Shown: positions 24,618 to 32,543 of the stretch, piece after piece
Layout of the letters: each line of letters opens with the position of its first letter
Position numbering within the stretch: position 1 is the first letter of the stretch
Source: Mycobacterium kyorinense
GTDB taxonomy: Bacteria; Actinomycetota; Actinomycetes; Mycobacteriales; Mycobacteriaceae
DNA: 64,000 bases
Direction of reading: 5' to 3'
Assembly: GCF_002101735.1 (NCBI RefSeq)
Contig: NZ_LQPE01000010.1
Coordinates: 1-64,000, forward strand
The notes under the pieces: model-generated
Database searches by the model: none
What the model saw: the letters and a program-made list of their open reading frames with translations, nothing else
Told to the model about the DNA's origin: nothing
Made by a program: the position numbers and the translations under genes

Positions 24618-25792
24618 CACGACAGCACTTTCGCCGGGTTGATCACGGTGGTGGTGCGGGTCCAGGCGCTCACGACCTGGTGGCGGGGGTCGGTGATGAC
24701 CGCCGGTTCTGCCGGTGGCTGCCGATCCAGCAGCTGGTGGTCGCGGCAGTAGTCGTCGTTGTAGATGGTGTCGAAGTAGCGTTGCGGCCCGTCGGGGAAG
24801 ACCGCGGCGATGGTAGTGCCGGCGGGGTGGCTGCGTGCGGCCCAGCCGGCGACGAGGGCGACCGCGCCCACACTCCAGCCGCCGCTGGCGTGGTGGGTGG
24901 CGGCCAGGGTGCGCGCGGCCCAGACGGCCTCGGCCGGTGCGATCCAGTGCACCTCGTCGAAGGCGTCGTAGTCGATGTTGCCGGGGTAGATGCTCGATCC
25001 CAGGCCGCGCATCAGCCGGCTGGCGGCGGGTTGGCCGAAGATCGTCGAGCCGATGGTGTCCACGCCGATCAACCGCATGGCCGGGTTGAATTGGCGCAAC
25101 ACTCGTGCCACTCCGGCCGAATGCCCGCCGGTGCCCACCGAGCACACCAGCACATCGACGCGACCGAGCTGATCGATCAGCTCCAACGCCAGCGACTGGT
25201 AGCCGCTGATGTTGTCGGGGTTGCTGTACTGGTCGGGATTCCACGCGTCGGGGTGTTCAGCCAGCAGTTGGGCGACCCGGTCTTTGCGGGCCTGCTGCCA
25301 GCCGCCGACCGGATGCGGCTCGGTGACCAGATCGACGTCAGCGCCGTAGGCGGTCAGCATGCGTTGGATGATGGGCTCCATGCCGGTGTCGGTGACGACG
25401 GTGACCGGATGCCCGTAGGCGGTGCCCGCCAGCGCCAGTCCCAGTCCCAGGCTGCCGCTGGTGGATTCGATGATCCGGGCCCCAGGCTGCAGTTGGCCAC
25501 GGGCCCGGGCCATCTCCACCATGTGCATGGCGGGGCGGTCTTTCATGCTGCCGCCGGGGTTGAATCCTTCCAGCTTGGCCCAAAAGCCGCGGTCGGGAGG
25601 AGTCAGCGGCGCCGAGATCCGCAGCACCGGGGTGTGACCCACCAGGGCGCCGGGACGGCGATAGGCGCCGACCGCGGGCCCGCAGCTGCGCGGGGCGAGG
25701 GTCTTAAGTGTGTGGATGGGGTGGACGCGATTATCAAGGGACACAACGCTAGTCATGGGAATCGTCGCTTCGGTGCCGGGGCCGCCAACCAT
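24617..25792 (-). CDS. cysK2: CysK2-like PLP-dependent synthase
   Basis: A 391-aa enzyme of the cysteine synthase/PLP fold-type II family. It has the PLP-Lys motif [12 protein letters not shown], the Asn/Ser loop [15 protein letters not shown], and the phosphate loop [11 protein letters not shown]. tuberculosis CysK2 makes S-sulfocysteine from O-phosphoserine and thiosulfate. Start could be ATG 25792 or ATG 25756 ([13 protein letters not shown]); neither has a strong ribosome site. It lies 71 bases after lpqS and is translationally coupled to the transporter gene. Confidence 0.8.
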   Translation of the reverse strand: MVGGPGTEATIPMTSVVSLDNRVHPIHTLKTLAPRSCGPAVGAYRRPGALVGHTPVLRISAPLTPPDRGFWAKLEGFNPGGSMKDRPAMHMVEMARARGQLQPGARIIESTSGSLGLGLALAGTAYGHPVTVVTDTGMEPIIQRMLTAYGADVDLVTEPHPVGGWQQARKDRVAQLLAEHPDAWNPDQYSNPDNISGYQSLALELIDQLGRVDVLVCSVGTGGHSAGVARVLRQFNPAMRLIGVDTIGSTIFGQPAASRLMRGLGSSIYPGNIDYDAFDEVHWIAPAEAVWAARTLAATHHASGGWSVGAVALVAGWAARSHPAGTTIAAVFPDGPQRYFDTIYNDDYCRDHQLLDRQPPAEPAVITDPRHQVVSAWTRTTTVINPAKVLS

Positions 25793-25863
25793 GCAGCGGC
25801 CAGTGACAGGGGTCAGCGATCACCAGTCGTCGTGACAGGGCACAACGACTTGACGCTGACCAG

Positions 25864-26283
25864 TCAGCGACGGGCCAGGCAGAACCGGGTCAACAGATCG
25901 TGACCGGTAAGAACATTCGCGGACCTTCCCGGCGGGCCGGGTCCGGCAGAAACGATGAGTGGTGCGAGCCATCCGGTGACGGCCGCCACCGCCATGACCA
26001 CGCCCAGCGCCGCCAAAGCGGTCGCCGAGCGCGGCAGCACCACGGTCGCGAACTGATCCGGGCAGGCGTGCGACGAGCCGTCGCCAAGATATGCGTGATC
26101 AGCGTGAACGCCGAGCTCCTCACTGACCGACGCCAACGCTGGCTGCGCCACTTGGCCCGGATGCGTTGCGGCGTGGTGCAATCCACACAGGCCGAGCGCC
26201 AGCACCCACACTACCCCCGCGGCGATCCCGAGCCGCAGGGCCACACGCCGCCGGGCCGATCCGCTGGCCTGGGTGAGCCTCAC
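25864..26283 (-). CDS. lpqS: LpqS-like membrane protein
   Basis: A 139-aa protein from GTG 26283 (upstream GGTGGAG). It has a membrane helix at about 14-33 with a Cys at 33, a His/Asp-containing outer loop (HHAATHPG, HADHAYLGDGSSHACPDQF), a second hydrophobic segment (about 87-111) and the C-terminus TGHDLLTRFCLARR, which I recall as typical of LpqS (Rv0847). The lipobox is not canonical. It heads the copper operon, about 170 bases from the box at 26453. Role in copper handling is by regulon membership. Confidence 0.65.
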   Translation of the reverse strand: MRLTQASGSARRRVALRLGIAAGVVWVLALGLCGLHHAATHPGQVAQPALASVSEELGVHADHAYLGDGSSHACPDQFATVVLPRSATALAALGVVMAVAAVTGWLAPLIVSAGPGPPGRSANVLTGHDLLTRFCLARR

Positions 26284-26452
26284 GATGCCGCGACTCCACC
26301 AGCGCTGCCCGGCATCGGGGCCTGCGCAACTGAGCGGCGCGCTGTGACCGGCCCGCGAGCACTGGCCGCATCGACCGCTGTATGCAGGTCGAGGCGCGTG
26401 ACGCAGACGTGCCGGAAACGCTTCACGCCCCGACAATAACCCCGTATACCCG

Positions 26453-26469
26453 ATACCCGCAAGGGGTAT
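26453..26469. promoter_or_regulatory. RicR-like box upstream of lpqS
   Basis: ATACCCGCAAGGGGTAT is an imperfect palindrome of the RicR/CsoR type (TACCC-n-GGGTA). It lies 184 bases before the lpqS start, and 14 bases after the end of the DUF5134-type gene. By family, copper-free RicR binds here and copper releases it. Confidence 0.75.
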
Positions 26470-26483
26470 ATGCCAATTTGGGT

Positions 26484-27104
26484 CTAAAGCATGGCGACGA
26501 GCATGATTGCCATGGCGACATCCATGACGGTTTGCGGAAAGACCGCGATGCGAATCGACGGTGGGAGTCGTGTTCCGGTGCCGCTGGGCATCCGCAGTGT
26601 TGTAGCGGCGACAACCTGGATGATCGCATCGGCGATCAGCAGCACCACCAGCGCCCATGCCAGGGCGGGCAACGGTAGCTGCGTGTGATGCATACCGGGC
26701 ATTGCCGGCATCGGTTCTGATCCGAATGTCATGTAGAGCATCGCCGCCGCCACTACGAGGTGGTAGCCGGCCGCGGCGATGTGGTCGCTGCGACGATCGG
26801 CTGGCGGCTGTGTTCGCCATTGAACGACCCGAGCCACCAACAGGACGGCAAAACACCCTACGGCGATGGTGAAGACGCTGCGCCAGGCGCTTACCGGGAT
26901 AGGTGCGCGCGGCGCGGCGAACATGATGAGCATGCCGGTGAGCATCACGGCGTGACCGGCATCGGATTCACAATCGGTGGCGTAGAAACCCGTCGTCTGC
27001 TGGGTGGATCTGCGCCAGCCGAGTCGAATAAGGCTGATCCCCAACGCGATCGCGGTCACGACGACCAGGCTCCAGCGCCAAACAGGCGGGAACTCGTGAA
27101 ACAT
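26484..27104 (-). CDS. DUF5134-type membrane protein
   Basis: A 206-aa protein with six or so hydrophobic segments and several Met/His stretches (MLYMTFGSEPMPAMPGMHHTQL, HAVMLTGMLIMF), a profile common in copper-linked actinobacterial membrane proteins of the DUF5134 group. It lies between mymT and lpqS in the same direction, so it falls inside the copper island. Start ATG 27104. Transport or metal binding is an inference; no catalytic motif is seen. Confidence 0.65.
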   Translation of the reverse strand: MFHEFPPVWRWSLVVVTAIALGISLIRLGWRRSTQQTTGFYATDCESDAGHAVMLTGMLIMFAAPRAPIPVSAWRSVFTIAVGCFAVLLVARVVQWRTQPPADRRSDHIAAAGYHLVVAAAMLYMTFGSEPMPAMPGMHHTQLPLPALAWALVVLLIADAIIQVVAATTLRMPSGTGTRLPPSIRIAVFPQTVMDVAMAIMLVAML

Positions 27105-27340
27105 TCGCGCGTATCGCTACCGGCCGCTTACGCGCCGGCCGGTGTTGGCACGTGCGGCCGAACCTGGGTCGTCTAACGCGTTCAGAATCGCCATCTTGGT
27201 GCTGGCGTATCCATGTGCGGTGCCGGTGTTGTCGGCTGCCGACTCGTGTCCGGCTGTTAGCACGAAAAGGTCCTCCTCGACGTGAAAGCCGCCAGCCGCC
27301 ACGAGCTAGGCGCGCCAGCTACGAACATCGTTGCGTGGCC

Positions 27341-27400
27341 GTGAGATTGGTTGACGTGAGATTGGTTGACGTGAGATTGGTTGACGTGAGATTGGTTGAC
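27341..27400 (+). repeat. Four tandem copies of GTGAGATTGGTTGAC
   Basis: Four exact 15-base units sit end to end. Exactness suggests recent expansion by slippage. In the minus strand each unit reads GTCAACCAATCTCAC. A length that is a multiple of three would keep a frame open, but the repeat is not inside a supported gene. It could set spacing in a promoter or leader. Confidence 0.9.
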
Positions 27401-27405
27401 GTGGG

Positions 27406-27459
27406 CGCGCCGTGCCACCGATGTCGAAATCGTTTGGCGATCAACGGTGGCACGGCGCG
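27406..27459. terminator. Long hairpin downstream of mymT
   Basis: CGCGCCGTGCCACCG (27406-27420) pairs perfectly with CGGTGGCACGGCGCG (27445-27459) around a 24-base loop. It begins 76 bases after the mymT stop in the mymT reading direction. A 15-pair GC-rich stem fits an intrinsic-type mycobacterial terminator without a U tract, or an attenuator. Confidence 0.6.
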
Positions 27460-27534
27460 TCTGTATTTCACGCTCAGGCGGTCGCGGGCGGTGGCGCCCG
27501 GGCCGGGGCGTGGCTAGTTGCGCAGCGTGTTTAC

Positions 27535-27687
27535 CTAGCTGGCGGGGACGAGTTCCTCGCCGCAGGTGCACCGATACGGCTGGTCGGCCCCGGGGCAGTG
27601 GCATTCGGTCTCGATGCGAACCCGGCAGCCACAACCCTCGTGGGTACAGGTCAAAACAGTTCCTGCCTCATGGCCGTGGTGCGTCAT
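27535..27687 (-). CDS. mymT: MymT-like copper metallothionein
   Basis: A 50-aa Cys-rich protein: [20 protein letters not shown], then [13 protein letters not shown], ending [12 protein letters not shown]. Seven Cys (14, 19, 21, 29, 31, 40, 42) fall in the spacing I recall for M. tuberculosis MymT, which binds several Cu(I) ions and protects against copper. The N-terminus adds His (HHGH). A GAGG ribosome site precedes ATG 27687, and a RicR-like box lies 100 bases upstream. The gene is short and easily missed by annotation. Confidence 0.85.
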   Translation of the reverse strand: MTHHGHEAGTVLTCTHEGCGCRVRIETECHCPGADQPYRCTCGEELVPAS

Positions 27688-27786
27688 TTGCTTCACCTCT
27701 TATCTGTGGGGGGACCCATCAGAGGACCCACCGGTCGATAGTTCACTTTGGGGTTGTCTTCACGGCGACAACCACCATGCCAACAT

Positions 27787-27803
27787 ATACCCCCTACGGG
27801 TAG
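27787..27803. promoter_or_regulatory. RicR-like box upstream of mymT
   Basis: ATACCCCCTACGGGTAG carries the TACCC...GGGTA halves. It is about 100 bases before the mymT start and is placed to control mymT and perhaps the DUF5134-type gene beyond. Confidence 0.75.
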
Positions 27804-27939
27804 GCCGTAAACCCCTGCAGAGGAAAGCCGCTGGCAGCCCGTCACCGATACCGCGAACTGAACGCGTCCACGGCCATGCGATCGCGTTGGCATTCGCAGT
27901 GATGGCGCAGGCAAGCATCGGCCGCCTCGCGGCAACTGG

Positions 27940-28230
27940 TCAGGACCGAACAAGGCGGGCGATGGCGGCCGAGGCTTCCGCGATTTTCGCGTCGGCCTCG
28001 TCGCCGCCATCGGAGATCGCGCGGCTCACGCAGTGGCCCAGGTGTTCGTCGAGCAGGTTCAGTGCCACCGCCCGCAGGGCACTGTTGACCGCGCTGATCT
28101 GGGTCAGGACGTCGATGCAGTATTTGTCTTCGTCGATCATTTTCGCGATGCCACGCACTTGGCCCTCGATGCGACGCAGCCGCTTGGCGTAGTTGTCCTT
28201 CTGCGCCGAATATCCCTGTTCGGTTGCCAT
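27940..28230 (-). CDS. ricR: RicR (CsoR-family) copper repressor
   Basis: A 96-aa four-helix DUF156 repressor. The copper ligands Cys 38, His 63 and Cys 67 have the CsoR spacing (25 and 4). The sequence KDNYAKRLRRIEGQVRGIAKMI...DKYCIDVLTQISAV and the C-terminus IAEASAAIARLVRS resemble RicR (Rv0190) rather than CsoR (Rv0967). It should bind the four boxes listed here when copper is low and release them as Cu(I) rises. The ATG abuts the stop of the 53-aa gene (no gap), so they form an operon under the box at 28413. Confidence 0.85.
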   Translation of the reverse strand: MATEQGYSAQKDNYAKRLRRIEGQVRGIAKMIDEDKYCIDVLTQISAVNSALRAVALNLLDEHLGHCVSRAISDGGDEADAKIAEASAAIARLVRS

Positions 28231-28392
28231 CTAGCCTCCCAGCATCCGGGTGATCGGGTCGCTCCCGGCGCGATCCGACGCGACGATGCCCATCACTACA
28301 TCGGTGTTGCCGTCGCTGGTGATAGCGCCCGCACCTGCCACCACCACACCCACACCTGTCGGGTGCTGTGCGGCGGTGATGGTGGACCTCAT
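28231..28392 (-). CDS. Small 53-aa protein before ricR
   Basis: A short frame from ATG 28392: MRSTITAAQHPTGVGVVVAG, then ITSDGNTDVVMGIVASDRAG and TRMLGG. Its stop touches the ricR ATG and a RicR-like box lies 20 bases upstream, so it is placed as the first gene of an autoregulated operon. No Cys and no membrane helix are seen. Family unknown; it may be a leader peptide or a small partner of RicR. Confidence 0.5.
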   Translation of the reverse strand: MRSTITAAQHPTGVGVVVAGAGAITSDGNTDVVMGIVASDRAGSDPITRMLGG

Positions 28393-28412
28393 GCACCCCA
28401 GCCTACCTGCTA

Positions 28413-28429
28413 ATACCCCGGTTAGGTAT
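28413..28429. promoter_or_regulatory. RicR-like box of the ricR operon
   Basis: ATACCCCGGTTAGGTAT has arms ATACC and GGTAT. It is weaker than the box at 28513 and would give ricR autoregulation. Confidence 0.65.
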
Positions 28430-28512
28430 GCCCACCACCACGGGCGTGGCTGGCCCTAGCACCCATCACGGTCGTGGGCCGGTGCTCGGTGGTCGGCAAA
28501 AACCATGTTTGA

Positions 28513-28535
28513 CCTATACCCCCAAGGGGTATAGG
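28513..28535. promoter_or_regulatory. RicR-like box of the permease-mmcO operon
   Basis: The strongest of the four: 10-base arms CCTATACCCC (28513-28522) and GGGGTATAGG (28526-28535) around three bases. It lies 39 bases before the permease start. Confidence 0.8.
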
Positions 28536-28573
28536 TTTGGGGCGCTGGTGAGGACCGGTTCGAAAGGCAGGTG

Positions 28574-29809
28574 ATGGCGATGAACGCGATCGGCCGCGCG
28601 CTGACGCTGGCGGGCTCGATGACCTGGGAGATCCTCTGGGCGCTGATTTTGGGCTTCACGCTGTCCGCAGTGGTGCAGGCGGTGGTGCGTCGCTCGACGA
28701 TCGTGGGGCTGATGGGTGATGACCGGCCCCGCACCCTGGCCATCGCGACCGGGCTGGGCGCCGCCTCCTCGTCGTGCTCGTATGCCGCGGTGGCGCTGGC
28801 CCGATCGCTGTTTCGCAAGGGCGCCAACTTCACCGCCGCCATGGCCTTCGAGATCGGCTCCACCAACCTCGTGATCGAGCTGGGCATCATCATGGCCCTG
28901 CTGATGGGCTGGCAGTTCACCGCGGCCGAATTCGTCGGCGGCCCACTGATGATCGTGGTCCTGGCCGTCTTGTTCCGGCTGTTCGTGCGCTCCCGGCTCA
29001 TCGACGCCGCCCGCCAGCAAGCCGACCGCGGCCTCGCCGGCTCAATGGAAGGCCACGCCGCGATGGACATGTCCGTCCAACGTCAGGGCTCGTTTTGGCA
29101 GCGACTGTTCTCGCCGGAGGGGTTCACCTCGGTTTCACATGTGTTCGTCATGGAATGGACCGCGATCCTGCGCGACCTCGTGTTGGGGTTGCTGATCGCC
29201 GGCGCGATCGGAGCCTGGGTCCCCGAAACATTGTGGCAGAACTTCTTTCTCACCGACCACCCGACGCTGGCAGCATTGTGGGGGCCGATCGTGGGACCCC
29301 TGGTGGCCATCGCGTCGTTCGTCTGCTCAATCGGCAACGTGCCGCTGGCGGCGGTGCTGTGGAACGGCGGCATCAGCTTCGGCGGGGTCATTGCCTTCAT
29401 CTTCGCCGACCTGCTGATCCTGCCGATCCTCAACATCTACCGCAAGTACTACGGCACCAAAATGATGCTGATGCTGCTCGGCACCTTCTACGCGGCGATG
29501 GCCGCCGCCGGATACCTGGTCGAAATCCTGTTCGGCACAACCGGTCTGATCCCCGCCGAGCGCAACGCCACGGTGATGTATGCCGGCATCTCGTGGAACT
29601 ACACCACCTGGCTCAACATCGTGTTCCTGGCGCTGGCCGCGGTGCTGGTGGCCCGCTTCATCACCACCGGCGGCATAGCGATGCTGAAGATGATGGGCGG
29701 CTCCCCCGACACCGAACACGACCACCACCACCACCACCACGAGACCGCCGCGCACGACCACGGCACCGTGCACGACCACGACACCGCGTACAAGGGCGGC
29801 AACGGGTGA
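28574..29809 (+). CDS. Rv2963-like permease with His-rich tail
   Basis: A 411-aa permease of the DUF318/YraQ (ArsP-like) family, a known RicR-regulon type in M. tuberculosis (Rv2963). Two repeated cores carry SSCSYAAVALARSLF and FVCSIGNVPLAAVLWNGGISFGG, with Cys near membrane helices, and about 8-10 helices. The tail after residue 375 holds some 14 His in HDHHHHHHE and related runs, likely a metal-binding sensor or buffer. Start ATG 28574 fits an AAAGG site; GTG 28571 is possible. It is followed by mmcO. Confidence 0.8.
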   Translation: MAMNAIGRALTLAGSMTWEILWALILGFTLSAVVQAVVRRSTIVGLMGDDRPRTLAIATGLGAASSSCSYAAVALARSLFRKGANFTAAMAFEIGSTNLVIELGIIMALLMGWQFTAAEFVGGPLMIVVLAVLFRLFVRSRLIDAARQQADRGLAGSMEGHAAMDMSVQRQGSFWQRLFSPEGFTSVSHVFVMEWTAILRDLVLGLLIAGAIGAWVPETLWQNFFLTDHPTLAALWGPIVGPLVAIASFVCSIGNVPLAAVLWNGGISFGGVIAFIFADLLILPILNIYRKYYGTKMMLMLLGTFYAAMAAAGYLVEILFGTTGLIPAERNATVMYAGISWNYTTWLNIVFLALAAVLVARFITTGGIAMLKMMGGSPDTEHDHHHHHHETAAHDHGTVHDHDTAYKGGNG

Positions 29810-29864
29810 ATCGCCGGCCCGGAAGGACTCCGGGATCACACGCAATGCGGGGCGAGGCACCAGC

Positions 29865-31367
29865 GTGACCGCATCTCCGTTTGACCGCAACCGGCTGAGC
29901 CGGCGCGGGTTTGTGGCCGCCGCCATCATCGGCGGGCTGGCGCTGGCCGGCTGCGGGCGCTCAACCGACCGCAGTGGGAACCTGCGCGCCGCCATCGACG
30001 CCGCTGAAGCCGCGCGACCCCACACCGGGCGCACCGTCACCGCGTCATTGACACCCCAGCCCGTCACGATCGACCTCGGCGGCCCCCGGGCGCACACCCT
30101 GGCCTACGGCAATGGCATTCCCGGGCCGCTGATCCGGGCCAACGTCGGCGACGAACTCGCGATCACCGTAACCAACCGCCTCGATCACCCCACCTCGGTG
30201 CACTGGCACGGCATCGCCATCCGCAATGACATGGACGGCGCCGCACCCGCCACCCCCGACATCGAGGCCGGCCGCGATTTCACCTACCGGTTCTCGCTAC
30301 CTGATCCGGGCACCTACTGGGCGCATCCACACGCCGGTCTCGACGCCGACCACGGCCTGTATCTCCCGGTGATCGTCGACGACCCGAACGAGCCGGCGCG
30401 CTATGACGGCGAATGGATCGTCGTCCTCGACGACTGGACGGACGGCATCGGCAAAACCCCGCAACAAACCTTCACCGACCTGCGCCGACCCACCACCATG
30501 GGTGACATGCCCGGCATGGATGGGATGCCCGGCCGCAGTGGCGTGGGTACTAGCGCCCTGCTCGGTGGGGACGCCGGCGATGTCAGCTACCCCTACTACC
30601 TGATCAACGGGCGTATCCCCGCCGCTCCCACCACATTTCAGGCTAAACCCGGTCAGCGGATCCGGATCCGGATCATCAACGCCGGCTCCGACACCGCCTT
30701 CCGGGTCGCGCTGGCCGGACACCGCATGACCGTCACCCACACCGACGGCTACCCCGTGGCGCCCACCGACGTCGACGCGCTGCTGATCGGCATGGGGGAA
30801 CGCTACGACGTGATCGTCACCGCCGCCGATGGGATCTTTCCCCTGGTGGCGCTCGCGGAAGGCAAAAACGCCCTCGGGCGGGCGTTGCTATCCACCGCTG
30901 CCGGCAACCCGCCCGAGCCGGGGTTTCAGCCGCCCGAACTGAGCGGCCGGGTGGGCACGGTCGACATGTTCACCGCCACCCCGGCCGCCGATCTCGGCGC
31001 GGCCCATCCCGACACGGTTCTTACCGCTGAGCTGGGTGGTTCGATGAGCACCTACGTGTGGGCGATCAACGGCCGGCCCTACCCCGATAACTCTCCGCTG
31101 GCCATCCGGGAGGGGCAGCGGGCAACCCTGACGTTCGCCAACAACGGGCCCGGGATGTGGCATCCGATGCACCTGCACGGCCACACCTTCCAACTGATCA
31201 AGCCCGACGGCAGCCGCGGCGCACGCAAAGACACCATCAACGTATTGCCCAAGCAGAAACTGCGCGTCGAACTCCTCGCCGACAACCCCGGCATCTGGAT
31301 GCTGCACTGCCACAACACCTATCACAAAGAAGCCGGCATGATGACCAGCCTCAACTACACCACCTGA
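29865..31367 (+). CDS. mmcO: Multicopper oxidase MmcO
   Basis: A 500-aa three-cupredoxin oxidase. The N-terminus has a twin-arginine motif (SRRGFVAAA) and a lipobox (LALAGC), so it is exported folded and lipid-anchored. Copper motifs are all present: VHWHG, WAHPHAG, HPMHLHGHTF and LHCHNTYHKEAGMM. A Met-rich loop (TMGDMPGMDGMPG) fits cuprous oxidase use. It oxidises toxic Cu(I) outside the membrane. GTG start, 55 bases after the permease, same RicR-controlled operon. M. tuberculosis MmcO (Rv0846c) is the reference. Confidence 0.9.
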   Translation: MTASPFDRNRLSRRGFVAAAIIGGLALAGCGRSTDRSGNLRAAIDAAEAARPHTGRTVTASLTPQPVTIDLGGPRAHTLAYGNGIPGPLIRANVGDELAITVTNRLDHPTSVHWHGIAIRNDMDGAAPATPDIEAGRDFTYRFSLPDPGTYWAHPHAGLDADHGLYLPVIVDDPNEPARYDGEWIVVLDDWTDGIGKTPQQTFTDLRRPTTMGDMPGMDGMPGRSGVGTSALLGGDAGDVSYPYYLINGRIPAAPTTFQAKPGQRIRIRIINAGSDTAFRVALAGHRMTVTHTDGYPVAPTDVDALLIGMGERYDVIVTAADGIFPLVALAEGKNALGRALLSTAAGNPPEPGFQPPELSGRVGTVDMFTATPAADLGAAHPDTVLTAELGGSMSTYVWAINGRPYPDNSPLAIREGQRATLTFANNGPGMWHPMHLHGHTFQLIKPDGSRGARKDTINVLPKQKLRVELLADNPGIWMLHCHNTYHKEAGMMTSLNYTT

Positions 31368-31425
31368 CGATCCCTGCTCGCGGGCCGTGCCAGCCACGCC
31401 TACCGTCGACGCTTGCCATATCAGC

Positions 31426-31831
31426 TCAGGGTCTCGTGTGGTCTTCGAGTTGTCCGTAGAGCAGATCAATCGTCGCTTTCTGTTCGGCAAGTTGGTCTCG
31501 AAGCTTTCTGATCTCGTTGTCCTTGGCGGCCAGTCGGGCCCGCAGCGCGGCAACGATGCTGTTGTCGCGGCTTTGCGGCGCAACATCATCGGGCGCACCC
31601 TGATGGCTGGTACTGGTCGATGACAGCGATTAAGTCTTTGTGCTTGTAGACGGTTTTGCGTCCCACGCCGGCGCGGGCTGCGACGGTGGCGACGTTGATC
31701 GTGGCGTTGCTTTTGCGCATCGCGCGGATGGCGCGTTCAATGGCGCGGCGTTTGTCTTTGGCGACCGCGGCGCGGTAGTCGGCGAGACCTTGTAGCGCCT
31801 TGTCCGAAGGGGGCGGTGGTCGCCGGGTCAT
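31426..31831 (-). pseudogene. DUF6262/TnpC-like gene of a Tn554-type element, frameshifted
   Basis: The first frame (from 31831) gives ADYRAAVAKDKRRAIERAIRAM and an HTH-like INVATVAARAGVGRKTVYKH, then stops at 31586. A coiled-coil tail that belongs to this family follows in another frame (SIVAALRARLAAKDNEIRKL, then LAEQKATIDLLYGQLEDHT). A one-base shift near 31610 separates them. The start overlaps the end of the recombinase fragment by four bases, the usual tnpB-tnpC coupling. Confidence 0.65.
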
Positions 31832-32440
31832 CGGGTGTTTCCGGGATCGGCCTTACGCAGCACCGACTCGTGGCTTCCCCGGCTTTTGATCTGCATTAGC
31901 GGCAACCGGTTGGCCGTGCCCGCGCCACCAACGCTGTTGCCCTGCGCGGCGGGATCGCTGCGCAGCCGGTCAATGATCGCATCCAGGGAGGCGAGCTCGC
32001 GGCGGCGTTCGTGGATCCACACGTTCTGGTCGGTCAGTTCACGGCCAGTGCGTTGCCGGTACTGATCGCGGCGCAGCTCGATCAGCGTCAGCGTCTTGGT
32101 GCGTTGGTCGATCAACTCATCGAGGTGGCTGGCGTCGGTGGCGAAGTGCCCACACGACAGACATGCGTTGCCCTTGTCGCAGGTTTGCAACGGCGGCAAC
32201 AAACACACCCCGTTGGGCAGTACCCGATCGGTGCGCTGCGACAGCTGTGTCATGTCGTAGATGTCGGACGGGCTGATCGCGATGTCCATGCCATGAGCGC
32301 CGATTTTCTTGTGCCGCAGAAACTCTGCTTCGGCGGTGGCGGCCAGGGTCGCCTCTGGCGACGGCGAATTTCGTCCGGCGGAAGCCGAATCATGCGGCGC
32401 GGCGAACTCAATGTCCCGGCGGTGCGACCCGTGTGGGTCT
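31828..32440 (-). pseudogene. C-terminal fragment of a Tn554-type tyrosine recombinase
   Basis: Sequence from about 32440 reads DPHGSHRRDIEFAAPHD, then ATAEAEFLRHKKIGAHGMDI, SPSDIYDMTQLSQRTDRVLPNG, and a Cys knuckle CDKGNACLSCGHF before a helical end. This is the C-terminal region after the catalytic domain in Tn554 TnpB-like recombinases. The catalytic domain with its Arg and Tyr residues is missing; the frame closes at a stop upstream of 32440. It is a remnant, and with the next gene marks a dead transposon end. Confidence 0.65.
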
Positions 32441-32543
32441 AGGTCCTGCGCCTGCCGAACGGCTACAAGTTATGCTCGGCCGCCGATTTCTCCCGGCAAC
32501 GGCGGCTCATCGATGAGCCGCATACACGGTATCCAACGTGCAT

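Larger units (their letters stand above)
27105..27534. other. Leader-like gap between mymT and the DUF5134-type gene
   Basis: About 430 bases with no well-supported gene. It holds a four-copy tandem repeat (27341-27400) and a long-stem hairpin (27406-27459). A minus-strand 61-residue frame (27117-27302, GTG start) is possible but has no recognised motif. Confidence 0.5.

Noticed and set aside
27117..27302. 61-residue frame between mymT and the DUF5134-type gene
   Set aside because: GTG start without a good ribosome site and no recognised features; cannot be told from chance.
29694..29800. CAC-rich stretch as a possible repeat element
   Set aside because: It encodes the His-rich tail of the permease in frame, not an independent repeat.
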